Origin: Neurospora tetraspora | Lineage: Eukaryota > Ascomycota > Sordariomycetes > Sordariales > Sordariaceae | Direction of reading: 5' to 3' | DNA length: 64,000 nucleotides | NCBI RefSeq assembly: GCF_033439725.1 | Contig: NW_026944389.1 | Location: forward strand, 992,001-1,056,000 | Shown here: in pieces, positions 11,540-23,212 of the stretch | How positions within the stretch are numbered: position 1 is the first letter of the stretch | How the letters are laid out: each line of letters begins with the position of its first letter | Translations under genes and position numbers: made by a program | The notes under the pieces: model-generated | Seen by the model: the letters and a program-made list of their open reading frames with translations, nothing else | What the model was told of the DNA's origin: nothing | The model's database searches: none

Positions 11540-12019
11540 CTAGACGCTCATCCATGAGATTCTGAAGGTAACAACCATTGGCCCAGGCTCAGATTCCACA
11601 CCCAATATGCGTTTGCGCATTTGTGGCTTGCAATCTGGAGAGTTGGGCCTCTTGCATCCAAGTGGGGGACAGTCAACATCAACCAAACACCCTTCCCGTT
11701 CAAGACACGTTGTACGATAAGTTGGGATGGCCGAAATTGTCCTTTTCAAACGATAGAACGCAGTCCAGCCCTGATAGAGAAGACACCTGGGCTCTTGTTT
11801 GCAGTTAGTCCTCTCTGGGTTATCATCGAATGTGGCTGATACAGGTCGGCTGAGAAACTCGGTCGAGCCTTCTGTCCGTGTCGGCTGGATATACTTCCCA
11901 GCAAGGGTCCGGAGTGCGGATAATGTGGAGCCGGATGTCGTCCAAATTCCCGAATTCTGCTCCGCGGGAGGCACTGTCGAGCCAGGCACATCATCTGCGC
12001 GCTTCGAACTGAAAGTCAT
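11540..12019 (-). CDS. Doubtful ORF, hypothetical 159 aa
   Basis: Uninterrupted ATG-to-stop frame of 159 codons on the minus strand. The composition (Thr/Pro/Arg-rich, Cys-containing ECPPLGC-like stretch near the end) resembles no family I know, and there is no signal peptide or membrane segment. The opposite strand is also partly open, so it may be chance. It is listed because it is the only frame of gene length between 11 and 13.7 kb. Confidence 0.2.
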   Translation of the reverse strand: MTFSSKRADDVPGSTVPPAEQNSGIWTTSGSTLSALRTLAGKYIQPTRTEGSTEFLSRPVSATFDDNPERTNCKQEPRCLLYQGWTAFYRLKRTISAIPTYRTTCLEREGCLVDVDCPPLGCKRPNSPDCKPQMRKRILGVESEPGPMVVTFRISWMSV

Positions 12020-13751
12020 CAGCGCATTTGAGCAGTCTCAAGCCCCAGACCTCACTTGATGAATGGGATGCCAGGGCTTTCGCCGTCGGGGATTTCGGTT
12101 GAGGCTAAAACCACGAGGGATCGCGGGATGGCATGGGTAAGGGATGGTGTTTCTTGGTACCAGTAGCTTGAATGCTACGGTGCTCCCGCTGTGCGGGAAG
12201 GATGCGCGGTACGTCATCCTGGCTTGTTGTAATAGGTATTCCACCAAACTCTTAAACCTGGGTTGAGCTTCGGTACTGTGTCATCGCTTGATGTTTGTGT
12301 ATCGCAGTATGTACGGTTCGAGCCCTGCGCATCCGGCGTCTCGAAGGTGGGATCTAAAGGCAGGGTTGGAGCGCGTGGTAGGTATGGATCGGATCGGATG
12401 CCAGTATTGGATTGACCGGTCGAGGGTTGTTGGTATCGAGCGCGATGATGGTGATAGAGGTTGTCTCTTGAACAGAGAGCGAGCGATTGGACCAAGTTCG
12501 ATTTGTGCCACGGCTCACCGACCAGTCGAGGACATTGTCGCGTACCTGGCAAGTGGCAGATTTCTGCTGCCTGGTACGACGACTATTGTGCCTTCCTTTT
12601 CCAAGATGGCGATGCGAATTGGTGGTCTCGGAACATTTGTTGGTCGCAATTGCAGTTCCTGAATTACAAGTCGCAAGCTCGTTCGGATGTCACGGCGCAT
12701 TCCACGCGTTTTCTAGACTTGGCGCTGACGCGCGTCCCCGGATGAGGAGGGGAAATCCCCGTCCATGCAGCGGAGGGTGCTTGGCCCCTGACGGCTGGGA
12801 TCCACAACTCTCCACTATTCCCACTATCTCCGTAAGTTCGGTCCAGTGATTGGTCGATCGAGAAATCCGAGGACCAAGAATCACGTCCGCCAAGACCAAC
12901 ACATGCGAGCAAAAAGAACATCAGACGGCAGCAGCGGTGGACATTGCTCGACATTTTTAAGCATTGGAAGTTGCAATTGACAAGTCATTATCTTGAAGAG
13001 TCTTATTGGCCCAACTCGGCCATTGAGAAACATGTCTCTTGCGCTCTTGTACCTAAGGCCGCTAGCACCTTACAGGGTCCAAGACAAGACATCACTTTTC
13101 CTCATTCCTCTTCAAGATGCCAATGTCAACAAGGCTGCCGGAAGCGAACAGAGCTTCAACATGATGGATCGATATGGACATGTTATCCAGATTGATGTTA
13201 TGTGCTCGGTGATTCACGGGTTCAATGGCCAAGTCGGGCCACCATCACGAACAGAACAGACAAAGGCAATCCAATCCAACCAACAATGGCCAAGTCCAAG
13301 AAATCCCGACTAATACCAAGACCCTGCCCAAGACTTGTCGACATCTGATCTTGTGTTGACCGACTGATGGAAGATGGAAATACCTTCGACATGTCACCCT
13401 GCCGATCCACATCCACCGCTCCACCTTTCGTCATGTCCACCCTCCCGTCTTGGCCTCCAGAAAAAACCATCCTGAAGCCTCGCCGCCCTCGGGATGGCGT
13501 TTCCCCTTTCTTCCCCGGAATCGTCTAAAAGCCGGATTCTCCATTCTTGGCAGCCTCTCCTGGTCCCTCTCCTGGACCCTCTCCTGGACCATCCCGCTGG
13601 CGCTGTCGGGCCATGTCTCCTGGTTCCTCAAAGTGGAAGTAGTCCCCCGCCATCGTTGTCTTGGACCACTTGCTTCTCCCTTCATTCCTTCCGCTGCCCC
13701 TTTCTCCCCATCATCACCGCCTGTCTCTGGGAGAAACACTAGCACAAGGCA
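12020..13751. other. Intergenic and probable long 5' leader of the UDP-sugar dehydrogenase gene
   Basis: No supported gene. The last 250 bp before 13752 are strongly pyrimidine-rich with repeated CTCTCCTGG units (13556-13600), typical of fungal promoters and 5' leaders. Confidence 0.4.
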
Positions 13752-15907
13752 ATGGCCCTTCAGTTGCCCTCGACTCTCGACCTGGGGAACGACGTTAGTC
13801 TCGACGTCTCCACTGCGCCAACGACCCCAGGAAGCAACTTGTCCTTCAGTCCCGTCCTCCAGGCTGCGGACCAACAACCGGGGATCCCCGCTATGAAACC
13901 CCAGAGTGCCTCCAGGTCGTTGTCGTCCACGCTGTTCGACACTACGGCCCGGACACCACCAGTTCGCAACATCTGCTGTGTTGGCGCTGGCTATGTTGGT
14001 GAGTCTTGTGGGGGTTACAGTCGAGTGTTCGTAGACTAACAAACCTCTAGGTGGCCCTACTGCGGCTGTCATTGCCTTCAACAACCCCCATATCCGAGTG
14101 ACGGTAGTCGACAAGGACGAGAAGCGCATTCGACGATGGAACTCCGTACATCCCCCCATCTATGAGCCCGGCTTGAACCATATTCTGCGCATTGCCCGAG
14201 ACGGATCCAAGGAATGCACCATCGAGACCAAGCCCCTCTCTGCTACAAACACCACATCTTCGAATACGCCAGATGTCTCTGATGCCTCCACTCCGGCCTC
14301 AGAATGCGGCAGCCAGTGCGGAGACCATGTTTCGAAACCCATTGCTGCCCGCCAGCCAAACCTCTTCTTCACAGCCGATGTGGCCAAGTCTATCAGCGAA
14401 GCCGACATCGTTCTGATTGCCGTCAACACACCAACCAAGAGCCGTGGTGCTGGCGCAGGTTCTGCGACGGACATGACTGCTTTTGAGGCGGTCACCAATG
14501 TGGTTGCGCAACATGCCCGGCCGGGTGCCATCATTGTAGAGAAGTCTACGGTTCCCTGCCGGACAGCGCAGTTTGTACAAGACACTGTAAGGAGACCCAA
14601 TATGTCCAAGTAAAGGGATTGATTCGCTAACTGTTCCCCAGCTTGCGCTCCATAGGCCTGGTATTCACTTCGAGGTTCTTAGCAACCCCGAGTTCCTGGC
14701 TGCCGGAACTGCCATCAAGGATCTTCTCAACGCAGACCGTATCCTAATCGGCTCCAGTGCTACGCCATCTGGTCAGCGCGCTGCCGCCGCTTTAGCATCT
14801 GTCTACTCCGCCTGGATCCCGAGGTCACGCATCATCACCACCAACGTGTTCAGTTCCGAGCTCGCCAAGCTTGTCGCAAACTCCATGCTCGCCCAGCGCA
14901 TCAGCAGTATCAACTCGATTGCGGCCGTGTGCGAGGCGACTGGCGCCGATGTCAGTGAGGTTGCGGGTGCGATTGGTGCCGACCCCCGTATCGGCAGCAA
15001 GTTCCTCAAGGCCGGTATCGGTTTCGGCGGCAGCTGCTTCAAGAAGGATGTGCTCAGTCTGGCTTACTTGGCCGAGAGCCTCCAACTACCCGAGGTAGCA
15101 GACTACTGGCGTAACGTCATTACCATGAACGAGTTCGCCAGGAACAGGTTCGCTTCGCGTGTCGTGAGGTGTCTCAACAACACCCTCATTGGCAAGAAGC
15201 TCACCATTCTCGGCTACGCCTTCAAGAAGGACACCAACGATACCCGTGAGTCGCCCGCGGTGGAAATAATTCGGACGCTGGTCGAGGAAGGACCACGAGA
15301 GATTGCTGTCTACGACCCCTGCTGTAACCCAGCGCAGATGGCTGAGGATATCGGTCGCTATGTCGGCGCTGAGGTGCTACAGAGGAACGGCGGTCCAGTG
15401 ATCGTCTATGCGGACGCCTACGAAGCCTGCCACTCCTCCGATGCGCTACTAGTTACCACCGAATTCGATGAGTTCAAGAACACCGGTGAGCCGGTATCAG
15501 CGTCTGCCGAGGTTCTGGCCCCCAAGGCAGCCCCTGTCAAGGCTGTCGTCCCTGACCCACGGCCGTTTGAGGGCGATGAGCCAACCGAGACTGAGCTCCT
15601 GGCTCTCCATACCTTCCTGCTACAGTCAACAGATGCGGAGGATAAGGAAGATCCATTGCACCGCTTCAACCCTGTGCCAGACTGTGCTGAAGACTGCCCA
15701 GACTGTTACATCGAGAAGGTGACGGGTACCAGTGGGTACGGAGCGGGACAGGAGCACGTCTTCAAGGGCAGACTCGACTGGAGGAAGGTTCACTACCACA
15801 TGCACAAGCCACACTGGGTGTTTGATGGTAGGGGAGTGTTGGAGGTGGCAGGCATGGAGAAGTTGGGCTTCCGCGTGGAGAGCGTTGGTCGCCAGGGGAG
15901 GGTTTAA
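13752..15907 (+). CDS. UDP-glucose 6-dehydrogenase family protein
   Basis: CDS is join(13752..13998,14051..14586,14642..15907), 682 aa; both introns have GTGAGT/GTAAGG donors and CTAAC branch sites. The enzyme family oxidises UDP-glucose to UDP-glucuronate with two NAD+. Seen: Rossmann motif GAGYVG (78-83), the NTPT segment (AVNTPT), EKSTVP, NPEFLAAG, and the catalytic cysteine in GFGGSCFKKD (Cys about 393), followed by the C-terminal UDP-binding domain with FKKDTNDTRESPA. At 682 aa it is far longer than the usual 390-490. The excess is an approximately 70-residue N-terminal low-complexity leader, a Ser/Thr insert near 165-200 and an acidic insert with C-x3-C-x2-C (DCAEDCPDC) near the C-terminus before HKPHWVFDGRG. 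Both inserts are in the reading frame and look genuine. UDP-mannose-type activity cannot be excluded. Confidence 0.92.
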
Positions 15908-18111
15908 GGGTCATTTTTACCTGTGCCCCATTGGACGTATAAGACGAATTGTAATGGAAAATCTGACCTGAAACGGCAGCTATGATGGATAATGTTTAAG
16001 ACGAGGCATTCACTGTATGAACGCCTCCACCGGCGACAGGTGTACCATGGCCTGTCGCATTTCTCGGTATATATATAATACTCATAACTTTCTCATCATT
16101 CTTCGCTCCCGGGTCCCACGGCTCCCTTTCGCACTCCTCGGGGTTATCTAGCCTACTGTCTCACTAGCGCCGCGAATAGCCGATAGCCGCCAGTGAAGAC
16201 ATTCACATATATCACTAGTAGATGCACGCCATCGAGTTATTATGGCATCGCGAGAACAGTGGAAGTCGCTCAACCCAATGCGGGCCCTCTGCAGCCTCAT
16301 CACATCTTACCAGAATAGTCGACGTGTCTGGCAGAATTCCAAGGTCGGTCTCGTCCAAGCATGCCAAGGACGAAGCTGACGGTCAAGTCCACCACAACCT
16401 TCACCCCCCACAAGCCGTTCAAGGCACATTCGCATTTTGGCAGACTTGGCTGACGTTCTTCATTTGTTGACCTATTTCACAGAACCAACACGAAGTGATC
16501 TACAAATATTGCTTATGGAATATAGGTCAAGTTTAGGGCGCCCTTATTCGAGTTTTATGTCCCAGAGGTTCGTTTTGGGATTTAGTTCTACGGGCTCGAC
16601 AAACATGCAGGGCAGGTTACCTGTTGATCACGCGGCTGGGGTACATACATCCCGTCCCCATCTCCCGCGGGAATCCGTACCCGTTCAAAGCCGTTAGGGT
16701 TCGCTTGTACGTAAGAGACTCTGGGGAAGAGGAGTCCACGGAGTATCTACTATCGAAAGCAAGAACTCCGCTTCTTGTGGGAGGCTATTGACTCTTGTGT
16801 GTTGATATCGATGGAGAACCACAGCTCTCCCATCTTCTATCGAGTGTCGGGAAACTCAAGTCCCCGTCCCCGAACGAAGTCTGGGGGTTGAGACTCGAGA
16901 CTCAACCCTCGAGACTGGTAAAACGAGCAACTAGGATGCCCATGCAACCCACGATATCAAGACATGCGAGCCCGCGGAGGGCGTTAACTTGAATCTACTT
17001 GAGGCAGCCACTCAGCTGGTTCGTAGGATATTTTCATGTTGCTCTGTTCAGCCTCATTTGCGCCTGCGGAAGAATCTTTAAGTCGCTATACGCTGGGTTT
17101 CACCGTCCTTATTCCGGCTTACGGGTCGGGTGCTCATGCGAGATTTGGCGGCGATGGGCGATGATGGGGTGATGTACAGATGGGATTCGTGGGAAAGGGA
17201 ACCCGAATGTCTTGGATGGCTTCGAAGGGCGGACGCCGCCATCGTCACTTTGATGTTGTGCGACAGGTTGTTGGTCCCGGTCACCACCAAATTTCCCCAC
17301 CATCACTGAATCCCAGTGATCGACAATGCCATTGCCTTTCCCGTCAAGCCAACCAATGGGCTAGGCAAGAAATGGAATAGCTCAATGAACTCAACAGGAG
17401 GTTATGAGCTGTGATTGGACCGCTTTCCTGCAGATCACGATCTGCGCTGCCCGATCCCCGATGTACACTATTTTCCCGTTTTCCCCAACCTTTGGGATTT
17501 TTAGTTCGGCGATCATGTTTCCCCGTCTGGACATGGTTCCTGCCCGAATCGGTATTCCTTTAGACCCGGGGCCAAAGTCTTGACCGAAAGCTCTATCTGC
17601 AACTTCATAGCATGTTCACCACGAACTTCGCTCGCCAGCTCTTACTGCGCCATGAAATCGAGAGAGGGGGGAGATGCGCGCTCTGGCGGAGATATACTCC
17701 CAAAAAAAACCATGGTTTTGGCTGCCTGTTGAGCCACACTCTTGGTGAATTATCGTCGAATCGTAGCTGCATCGGGGACCTGGCAAGCTAGTGCCAAAAG
17801 GTTCCGACTTCCGCCCCTCGTGGGCAGGGCGGTCCGGGCCTCTCTCGTTCGCGGGATGTGGGATGGTGTGCATGGCTACACCGATGTTGTATCCTTGTTT
17901 GTGTTGTTGGAAAGGGGCACGAGGGGTGGTTGTGCTAACTCAACAACAGCCAGGCATCGTGCGGAGTTCCAGACCATGACGTCCAACCTCCCCTCAGTGT
18001 CAGTCGACGTGATATAAGAACGGCCTCCTCGCGGCTCGCGCTGGCTTCAGCCGGTCTCATCACTCCCTTCTGTTTCTCCAGGTTCTGCAGCAACCGAGAA
18101 ATACTACTACC
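15908..18111. other. 2.2-kb intergenic stretch
   Basis: No supported gene. Holds a TATATATATAATA tract (16068-16081), a perfect 8-bp-arm hairpin at 16885-16908 (GGGTTGAG/CTCAACCC), and CT-rich DNA before the GMC oxidoreductase start. ORFs of 60-90 codons on both strands look random. Confidence 0.4.
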
Positions 18112-20076
18112 ATGATCCTCCGTCGTCTCCTAGGGCTGGCCTTGGCCGCCGCCCCTCTCGCCTCCGCCGTTGAGCTCACCGGCTATGAATACATCGTCGT
18201 TGGCTCCGGTGCCGGTGGCGGTCCCCTCGCCGCCCGCTTGGCCATGGCCGGCCACAAGACCCTCCTGATCGAGGCCGGCGACGACCAGGGCAACAACGTC
18301 AACGTCACAGTCCCGGCCTACAACGCCCGGTCTACCGAGGACGAGAAGATGTCCTGGGACTTTTACGTCCGCCACTACCCCGACGACGACCGTCAGGCTC
18401 GTGACTGGAAGACCAGCTACCGGCTACCGGACGGCAGCATCTACACTGGCTTGTCCCCGCCCGAGGGCGCCGAGATGCTCGGCACACTCTATCCCCGCGC
18501 CGGCGTCCTCGGCGGTTGCACCGCCCACAACGCCCTGATCGCCGTCTACCCCCACCAGTCCGACTTCCAGTACCTCGCCGACCTGACCGGCGACCAAGGC
18601 TGGTCGCCCGAGAACATGCGCAAGCACTTCGTCTCCATGGAGGACAAGAACTACGTCAACGGTCTCTACTCCGGCCACGGCCGGGACGGCTGGCTCTCCA
18701 CCGAAGTTACCCCCTTAACCATCCCGCTCAAGGACCCGCAACTTTTGTCTTTAACCCTCGGCGGCGCCTTCGCCCTCGGCAACATCACCCAATCGCCCAT
18801 CAACCTCGCCACCGTCCTAGCGGCTGACCTCAACGCCGACACCCTCGCCCGCGACAAGACGCCGGCCTACTACGAGGTTCCCATCAGCAGCAGGAACGGC
18901 GCCCGCTCCGGCAGTCGTGACTTCGTCGTCGCCGTGCGCGACGCCCGCAACCCCGACGGCAGCAAGAAGTACCCGCTCGACGTGCGCCTGAACTGCCACG
19001 TCACCAAGATCACCTTCAACACCACTTCTGGGTCTGAACCAGTAGCCACAGGCGTCGAATTCCTCGACGGCGCGCACCTCTACCGCGCTTCTCCCCTTTC
19101 TCCCAACCGCGCCTCCCAAATCCGCCCCAACGGCACGCCCGGCTCCGCCAAGGCCTCACGCGAAGTCATCATCTCCGGCGGCACCTACAACTCGCCTCAG
19201 ATCCTCAAGCTCTCCGGCATCGGCCCCCGCGTCGAGTTATCCCGCTTCGGCATCCCCGTTTTGGTGGATCTGCCCGGTGTCGGCGGCAACTTACAAGACC
19301 ACTACGAAATCGGCGTCAACGTCAAGGTCCCGAATAACTGGGCTGCGCTCAAGGGTTGCACATTCCAGCTGTACGGCAACACGTCCGATCCGTGCTTGGA
19401 TCGGTGGTTGAACCCTAATGTGCTGGGCGATCGCGGGACTTATGCCTCCTCCGGTCTAGCAGTTGCCATGTTGTATAAGTCGAGCGTGACGACAGACGAT
19501 AGCTACGACGTGTTTACTTTTGGCGGACCGGTGAATTTTGCCGGTTATTACCCCGGTTATAGCGTGGATATCACGGCTGAGCACGACTGGTGGACGTGGG
19601 CTGTGCTGAAGGCGCATCCGCGCAACAGGGCTGGTAGCGTCACGCTTAGGTCGTCCGACCCGTTGGACACGCCGAGTATTGTCTACAACTACTTTGATTT
19701 CGGGTCGGGCGATTACCAGGCCGATTTGACGGCGATGCGCGAAGCGATCGGCTTGGCCCGCGACGCGCTGAAGAGGCAGGCCGTTAGGACGCAGGAGGTC
19801 AGGCCCGGCGCGGATAAGCAGAGCGATGGGGAGATTGAGCAGTATATCAAGGATGGAGCGTGGGGTCATCATGCAAGTTCCACGTGCCCGATTGGGCCCG
19901 ATGGGGATCCGATGGCGGTGTTGGATAGTAAGTTTAGGGTGAGGGGAGTCAAGGGACTGAGGGTCGTGGATGCGAGTGTGTATCCGAGGATTCCGGGGAC
20001 GTTTACGGCGGTTAGTACGTACTTGGCGGCGGAGAAGGCGGCGTTTGATATTTTGGAGGGGTTGAAGAAGAACTGA
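18112..20076 (+). CDS. Secreted GMC oxidoreductase (AA3-like FAD enzyme)
   Basis: Single exon, 654 aa. Residues 1-19 (MILRRLLGLALAAAPLASA) form a signal peptide, so the enzyme is secreted. The FAD-binding motif GSGAGGGPLAARLA with downstream LLIEAGD is at 32-56; the second GMC signature GGTYNSPQILKLSGIGP is in the middle; the C-terminal domain has the catalytic His in WGHHASSTCPIG and the closing VDASVYPRIPG...AEKAA. The family uses FAD to oxidise alcohols or sugars (aryl-alcohol oxidase, glucose oxidase/dehydrogenase, choline dehydrogenase), often making H2O2. The place of the second catalytic His/Asn is held by a TFT context, so substrate class cannot be set. Several N-x-S/T sites fit a secreted protein. 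The gene has very high C-ending codon use in its first two thirds and more G-ending codons at the end. Confidence 0.93.
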   Translation: MILRRLLGLALAAAPLASAVELTGYEYIVVGSGAGGGPLAARLAMAGHKTLLIEAGDDQGNNVNVTVPAYNARSTEDEKMSWDFYVRHYPDDDRQARDWKTSYRLPDGSIYTGLSPPEGAEMLGTLYPRAGVLGGCTAHNALIAVYPHQSDFQYLADLTGDQGWSPENMRKHFVSMEDKNYVNGLYSGHGRDGWLSTEVTPLTIPLKDPQLLSLTLGGAFALGNITQSPINLATVLAADLNADTLARDKTPAYYEVPISSRNGARSGSRDFVVAVRDARNPDGSKKYPLDVRLNCHVTKITFNTTSGSEPVATGVEFLDGAHLYRASPLSPNRASQIRPNGTPGSAKASREVIISGGTYNSPQILKLSGIGPRVELSRFGIPVLVDLPGVGGNLQDHYEIGVNVKVPNNWAALKGCTFQLYGNTSDPCLDRWLNPNVLGDRGTYASSGLAVAMLYKSSVTTDDSYDVFTFGGPVNFAGYYPGYSVDITAEHDWWTWAVLKAHPRNRAGSVTLRSSDPLDTPSIVYNYFDFGSGDYQADLTAMREAIGLARDALKRQAVRTQEVRPGADKQSDGEIEQYIKDGAWGHHASSTCPIGPDGDPMAVLDSKFRVRGVKGLRVVDASVYPRIPGTFTAVSTYLAAEKAAFDILEGLKKN

Positions 20077-20713
20077 TGACTTGACTTGGAGTTTGGGGTG
20101 GTGGTTACTGGGCTTAGGGAGGGATTAGCATGCGTTTGCAATCATGGTATAATCACTTGAACTTCTTTATGAGAACTGGATAATGACGTTCATTGACTTC
20201 ATTCGTATGCCTTTGGTGTTTTGTGTGTGAAATCAACGTCTGACTTGACTGACTGCGGTCCTTGGTTTGCCAATCCTCCGCGCGAGCTCCGTCTCTATTG
20301 TATTCCCATAACCTTAACTGCCGAGTCCTCATAGAGTGTCTTCATAGCGTCTTGCAACTGCTGCTCCGTACCTGCTATCTGCCTTCCAGACGTCGCCGTC
20401 GTCTGAGCCGTAATCCTTGAAGTGCCCTGATAGTCCGTTGAGGAAGATTTGAAGGCTAGAGACTGAGCTGAACATGACGACATTGAGTCAAAGGGCAATG
20501 GCTCGCTTGCTACTCTGGTAGAAGCAATGGTGGAGCAAAGACGAGGAACTAGTCTACTTCTTCAGCGGCCAAGAGGAAGTAGAATCCGATTGATGATCTC
20601 CTTCAAACGACGGGTCTTTGTCGACGGATCTCGTAACAATAACGTGTCTGGAGAACTGCTCGAAAGAACTCTGGTTAGTCTCACTCTTATTTTCGCTGTT
20701 TTTTACTAGAATC
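20077..20713. other. Convergent intergenic region with possible extra 3' exon of the receptor gene
   Basis: On the minus strand a frame around 20554-20665 reads FSRHVIVTRSVDKDPSF and resembles the I-x-V-x-R-x-V tails of PTH11-like receptors. A branch-like ACTAAC (20674-20679 on the complement) lies before it, so it may be a last exon of the receptor. A second minus-strand frame (20295-20498, 67 codons) has protein-like composition but no known family. Confidence 0.35.
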
Positions 20714-21888
20714 TCAACTTGCATGGGCCCCATCAAACGGCACCGCCCTCTCGGTCTCCAACAGGACAGCGTTACTAGGCGTCGACGGTCCTCTCCTCGA
20801 GAACATGGAGTTGGTGCGTTCCCTGAGCAACACCAGAGGTCCACTCGGGCCAAATTCAATATCATATGCGGACGCGGACGTAGCGCTGGCAAACCCGAGC
20901 TTGCGGCCAACTTTGATGATCAGCGGGCGCAGAGTGGCCAGGCTACCTGCCGTGATGGCCAGGCATAGTTCCACGCTGGACCAGATAGCTACGTTGGTTG
21001 CGAGGTAGAGAGAGTTCGAGTTCCGGTGGCTGGTTTGCTGGTCGAGGTATGGCATGCGGACTATGACTGCGCAGCTTGCACTATAGTACCCTAGAAGTTA
21101 GCTGCTGACTGGGATCAGAGGGTAGGATAAATGAAATACGTACAGACATCCCATACCCATCAGTATCATGAGGGCGATCCTCGTCTTGAGCTTCATCTGG
21201 AGATGGTAAATGATCCAAGCTGGGAGCAGCGCGTAGACGAGATCGGTAACGATATTGAAGACACTGCACGTGTATCCTACGGCGAGAACGGCCGAGGTGC
21301 TAACGCATTTCCCACCTTCTTGTGAGTGATCCCAGAAGTAGTAGATCGGTGTGCACTGGAATATCGTAAAAAGGAAAAAAGCTATGCTATTGGAGATTGT
21401 GATTATTACGGCACCGTGGATGATGCGTCTGTGTATTTTGTTGATGGTCGTGAGGCGTAGCAGGAACCAACTGACGGATAGCTTGGCGAACAAGATGGTG
21501 AAGGTGTAGGCGTGGTAGCAGGCCCACCAGAACTGAGAACGCCGTCAGGTTAGCAAAGAACTCGGTCGGCCTTGGCCCTTGGGTGAAAGAAGAGACAGGG
21601 GGGATGCGCAACACACACCTTTCTGGCCTCTGTAATGCTCTTCGCGTTAGGGACGTCATTGTCACGATGGCCAGTCCCGTGGTGGATGCAGCTCATAGAA
21701 AGGGCAACGTATACCGTGAAGCACACCATCGAGATGAACATCAGGATATCGTCAACCCCAAAGCAGTCCCTCCTGACCCGGAGACGGGTGTAGGCACGAA
21801 GGGCGACGGCGATGAACGCGAGTGTCCACGAGCCGAGGTCAACGCCCAGAAGCTCTCCGCCGCGATATCTCTTGTCTGCCAGATCCAT
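20714..21888 (-). CDS. PTH11-like seven-transmembrane receptor (fungal rhodopsin-domain/SAT4 family)
   Basis: CDS is complement(join(20714..21080,21144..21532,21619..21888)), 341 aa, all junctions in frame (EARK|FWWACYHAY; GMGC-L|ASCAVIVRMPYL). Hydrophobic segments follow in order: TM1 LGSWTLAFIAVAL, TM2 DDILMFISMVCFTVYVALSM, TM3 FTILFAKLSVSWFLLRL, TM4 GAVIITISNSIAFFLFTIFQC, TM5 VFNIVTDLVYALLPAWIIYHL, TM6 IALMILMGMGCLASCAVIV and TM7 SSVELCLAITAGSLATLRPL. The TM4-TM5 loop with two Cys, the D-x2-Y-x2-P motif and W-x3-E in TM7 are typical. The family includes Magnaporthe Pth11, a putative surface-sensing GPCR; there is no CFEM domain here. The start ATG precedes TM1 by only about 14 residues. 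The cytosolic tail may be longer through an extra exon at 20554-20665. Confidence 0.85.
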
Positions 21889-23212
21889 CGTGAGTGGGCA
21901 AGATGGTCGAGGTAGAGTTCAACCTGGTTCAGGAAGAGAGCGGGGTGAAGGATGAGACTCGGCCGCCTTGGGCTTGAAAAATGGTGGAGGTTGTTGACAT
22001 GGCGGGAAGCTGTATCGTCCCAACAACCACGTGGTAGTGGAAACACTGACAATATTGCTTGCTTCTTAAGGGCGAACAGAATCGGCATCTCATCCAGACT
22101 TTGGGTACAAACATGGCATCAAACTTGAAAATCGAAATAATCTGCCCAAAAGGAGCAACTTGGACGTAATCACTAATCAGGGAGGGTGGAAGGGGCGAAG
22201 GAAGGGATCAACATAGCCTGTCAAGTTGAGCCACCATGTTTCCATTGAGACGAAGATGCGAGGCTTAGAGGCCATCGAGGATCTTGATACACAATTGCAG
22301 GTTGCTTCATGTTGAGAGTGAAGAGGTAGATCACATGTTGCATAGTAGTCTTCGTATCGGCACTCGGGTGTCTGCGGCGGCGGCCTGATGATGGCCGCTA
22401 ACATTGGATGTTTTGGCATCTTGCCGACGGGTGACCGTGATCTGAAACTCGTATCGCAGGCCATCGATTCCAGTGGTTATGTCGAAACGGAATTGAGATT
22501 GTGACGGGGAGCTGACGAGGCTGGATGAGTTGCTGTTCGGCCAGTACAGCGATTCAGTTTTGCCGCTAACAGCTCAGGCAGCTTTAACCAGGGTGTGGGC
22601 TGGTAACAGCTGGAGTTCCAGATAGTAGATTATCAAGCGTAAAGCCCATCACAGGAGACTTTGGGTCTGGGAGTCACTCCCTTTGATGATAAGCATTGTA
22701 ATTGAAGGACGGTAAAAAGAAGCTTTTGCGCATAGCTTCTAGTTGAGGAATGTCTCTAATCCATCTTTGAAGACTCTGGCAAAGCATGAACCGTTTGTGT
22801 GTGATGATGTTTTGGAACAAAGAGGTAACTGTTGATAGGCCTTTCTGCCGAACCAATGATGAGGTCATTGTGGTCTGTGCACCCTACCGCTTATGGCATT
22901 CAGCTCTAAACTATCGACGACGACGCGTTGCGCTTTCTGTTTCGCTCTTTCTCTTTTATCTCCTTGCAACAGATGATCCAGCTTTTCGTCTTCCGTTCTC
23001 TCTGAGCTTCCCAAGTGTATCCAATTCAACTGCAAAATCTCCCGTCCTCAAGCCTTTAACCTGTTCCTCAACTGCACCAGCGGCTACAGCACTGCAGCAT
23101 TCGGGTTAAGCTCCTGGCCCCGCTAAACAGCTTGACACTAACAATTCCCACTGAAGTGACAGTCAACACCAACGCTATTGATCACTAGATTCGCGATCCA
23201 TAACACTCAACC
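21889..23212. other. Divergent promoter region between receptor and MDR gene
   Basis: 1.3 kb with no supported gene. It serves two divergent starts (21888 minus, 23213 plus). Nothing specific recognised. Confidence 0.4.

Noticed and set aside
16885-16908. Perfect 8-bp-arm hairpin as a terminator or ncRNA
   Set aside because: Isolated, without adjoining gene end or conserved neighbour; could be chance.
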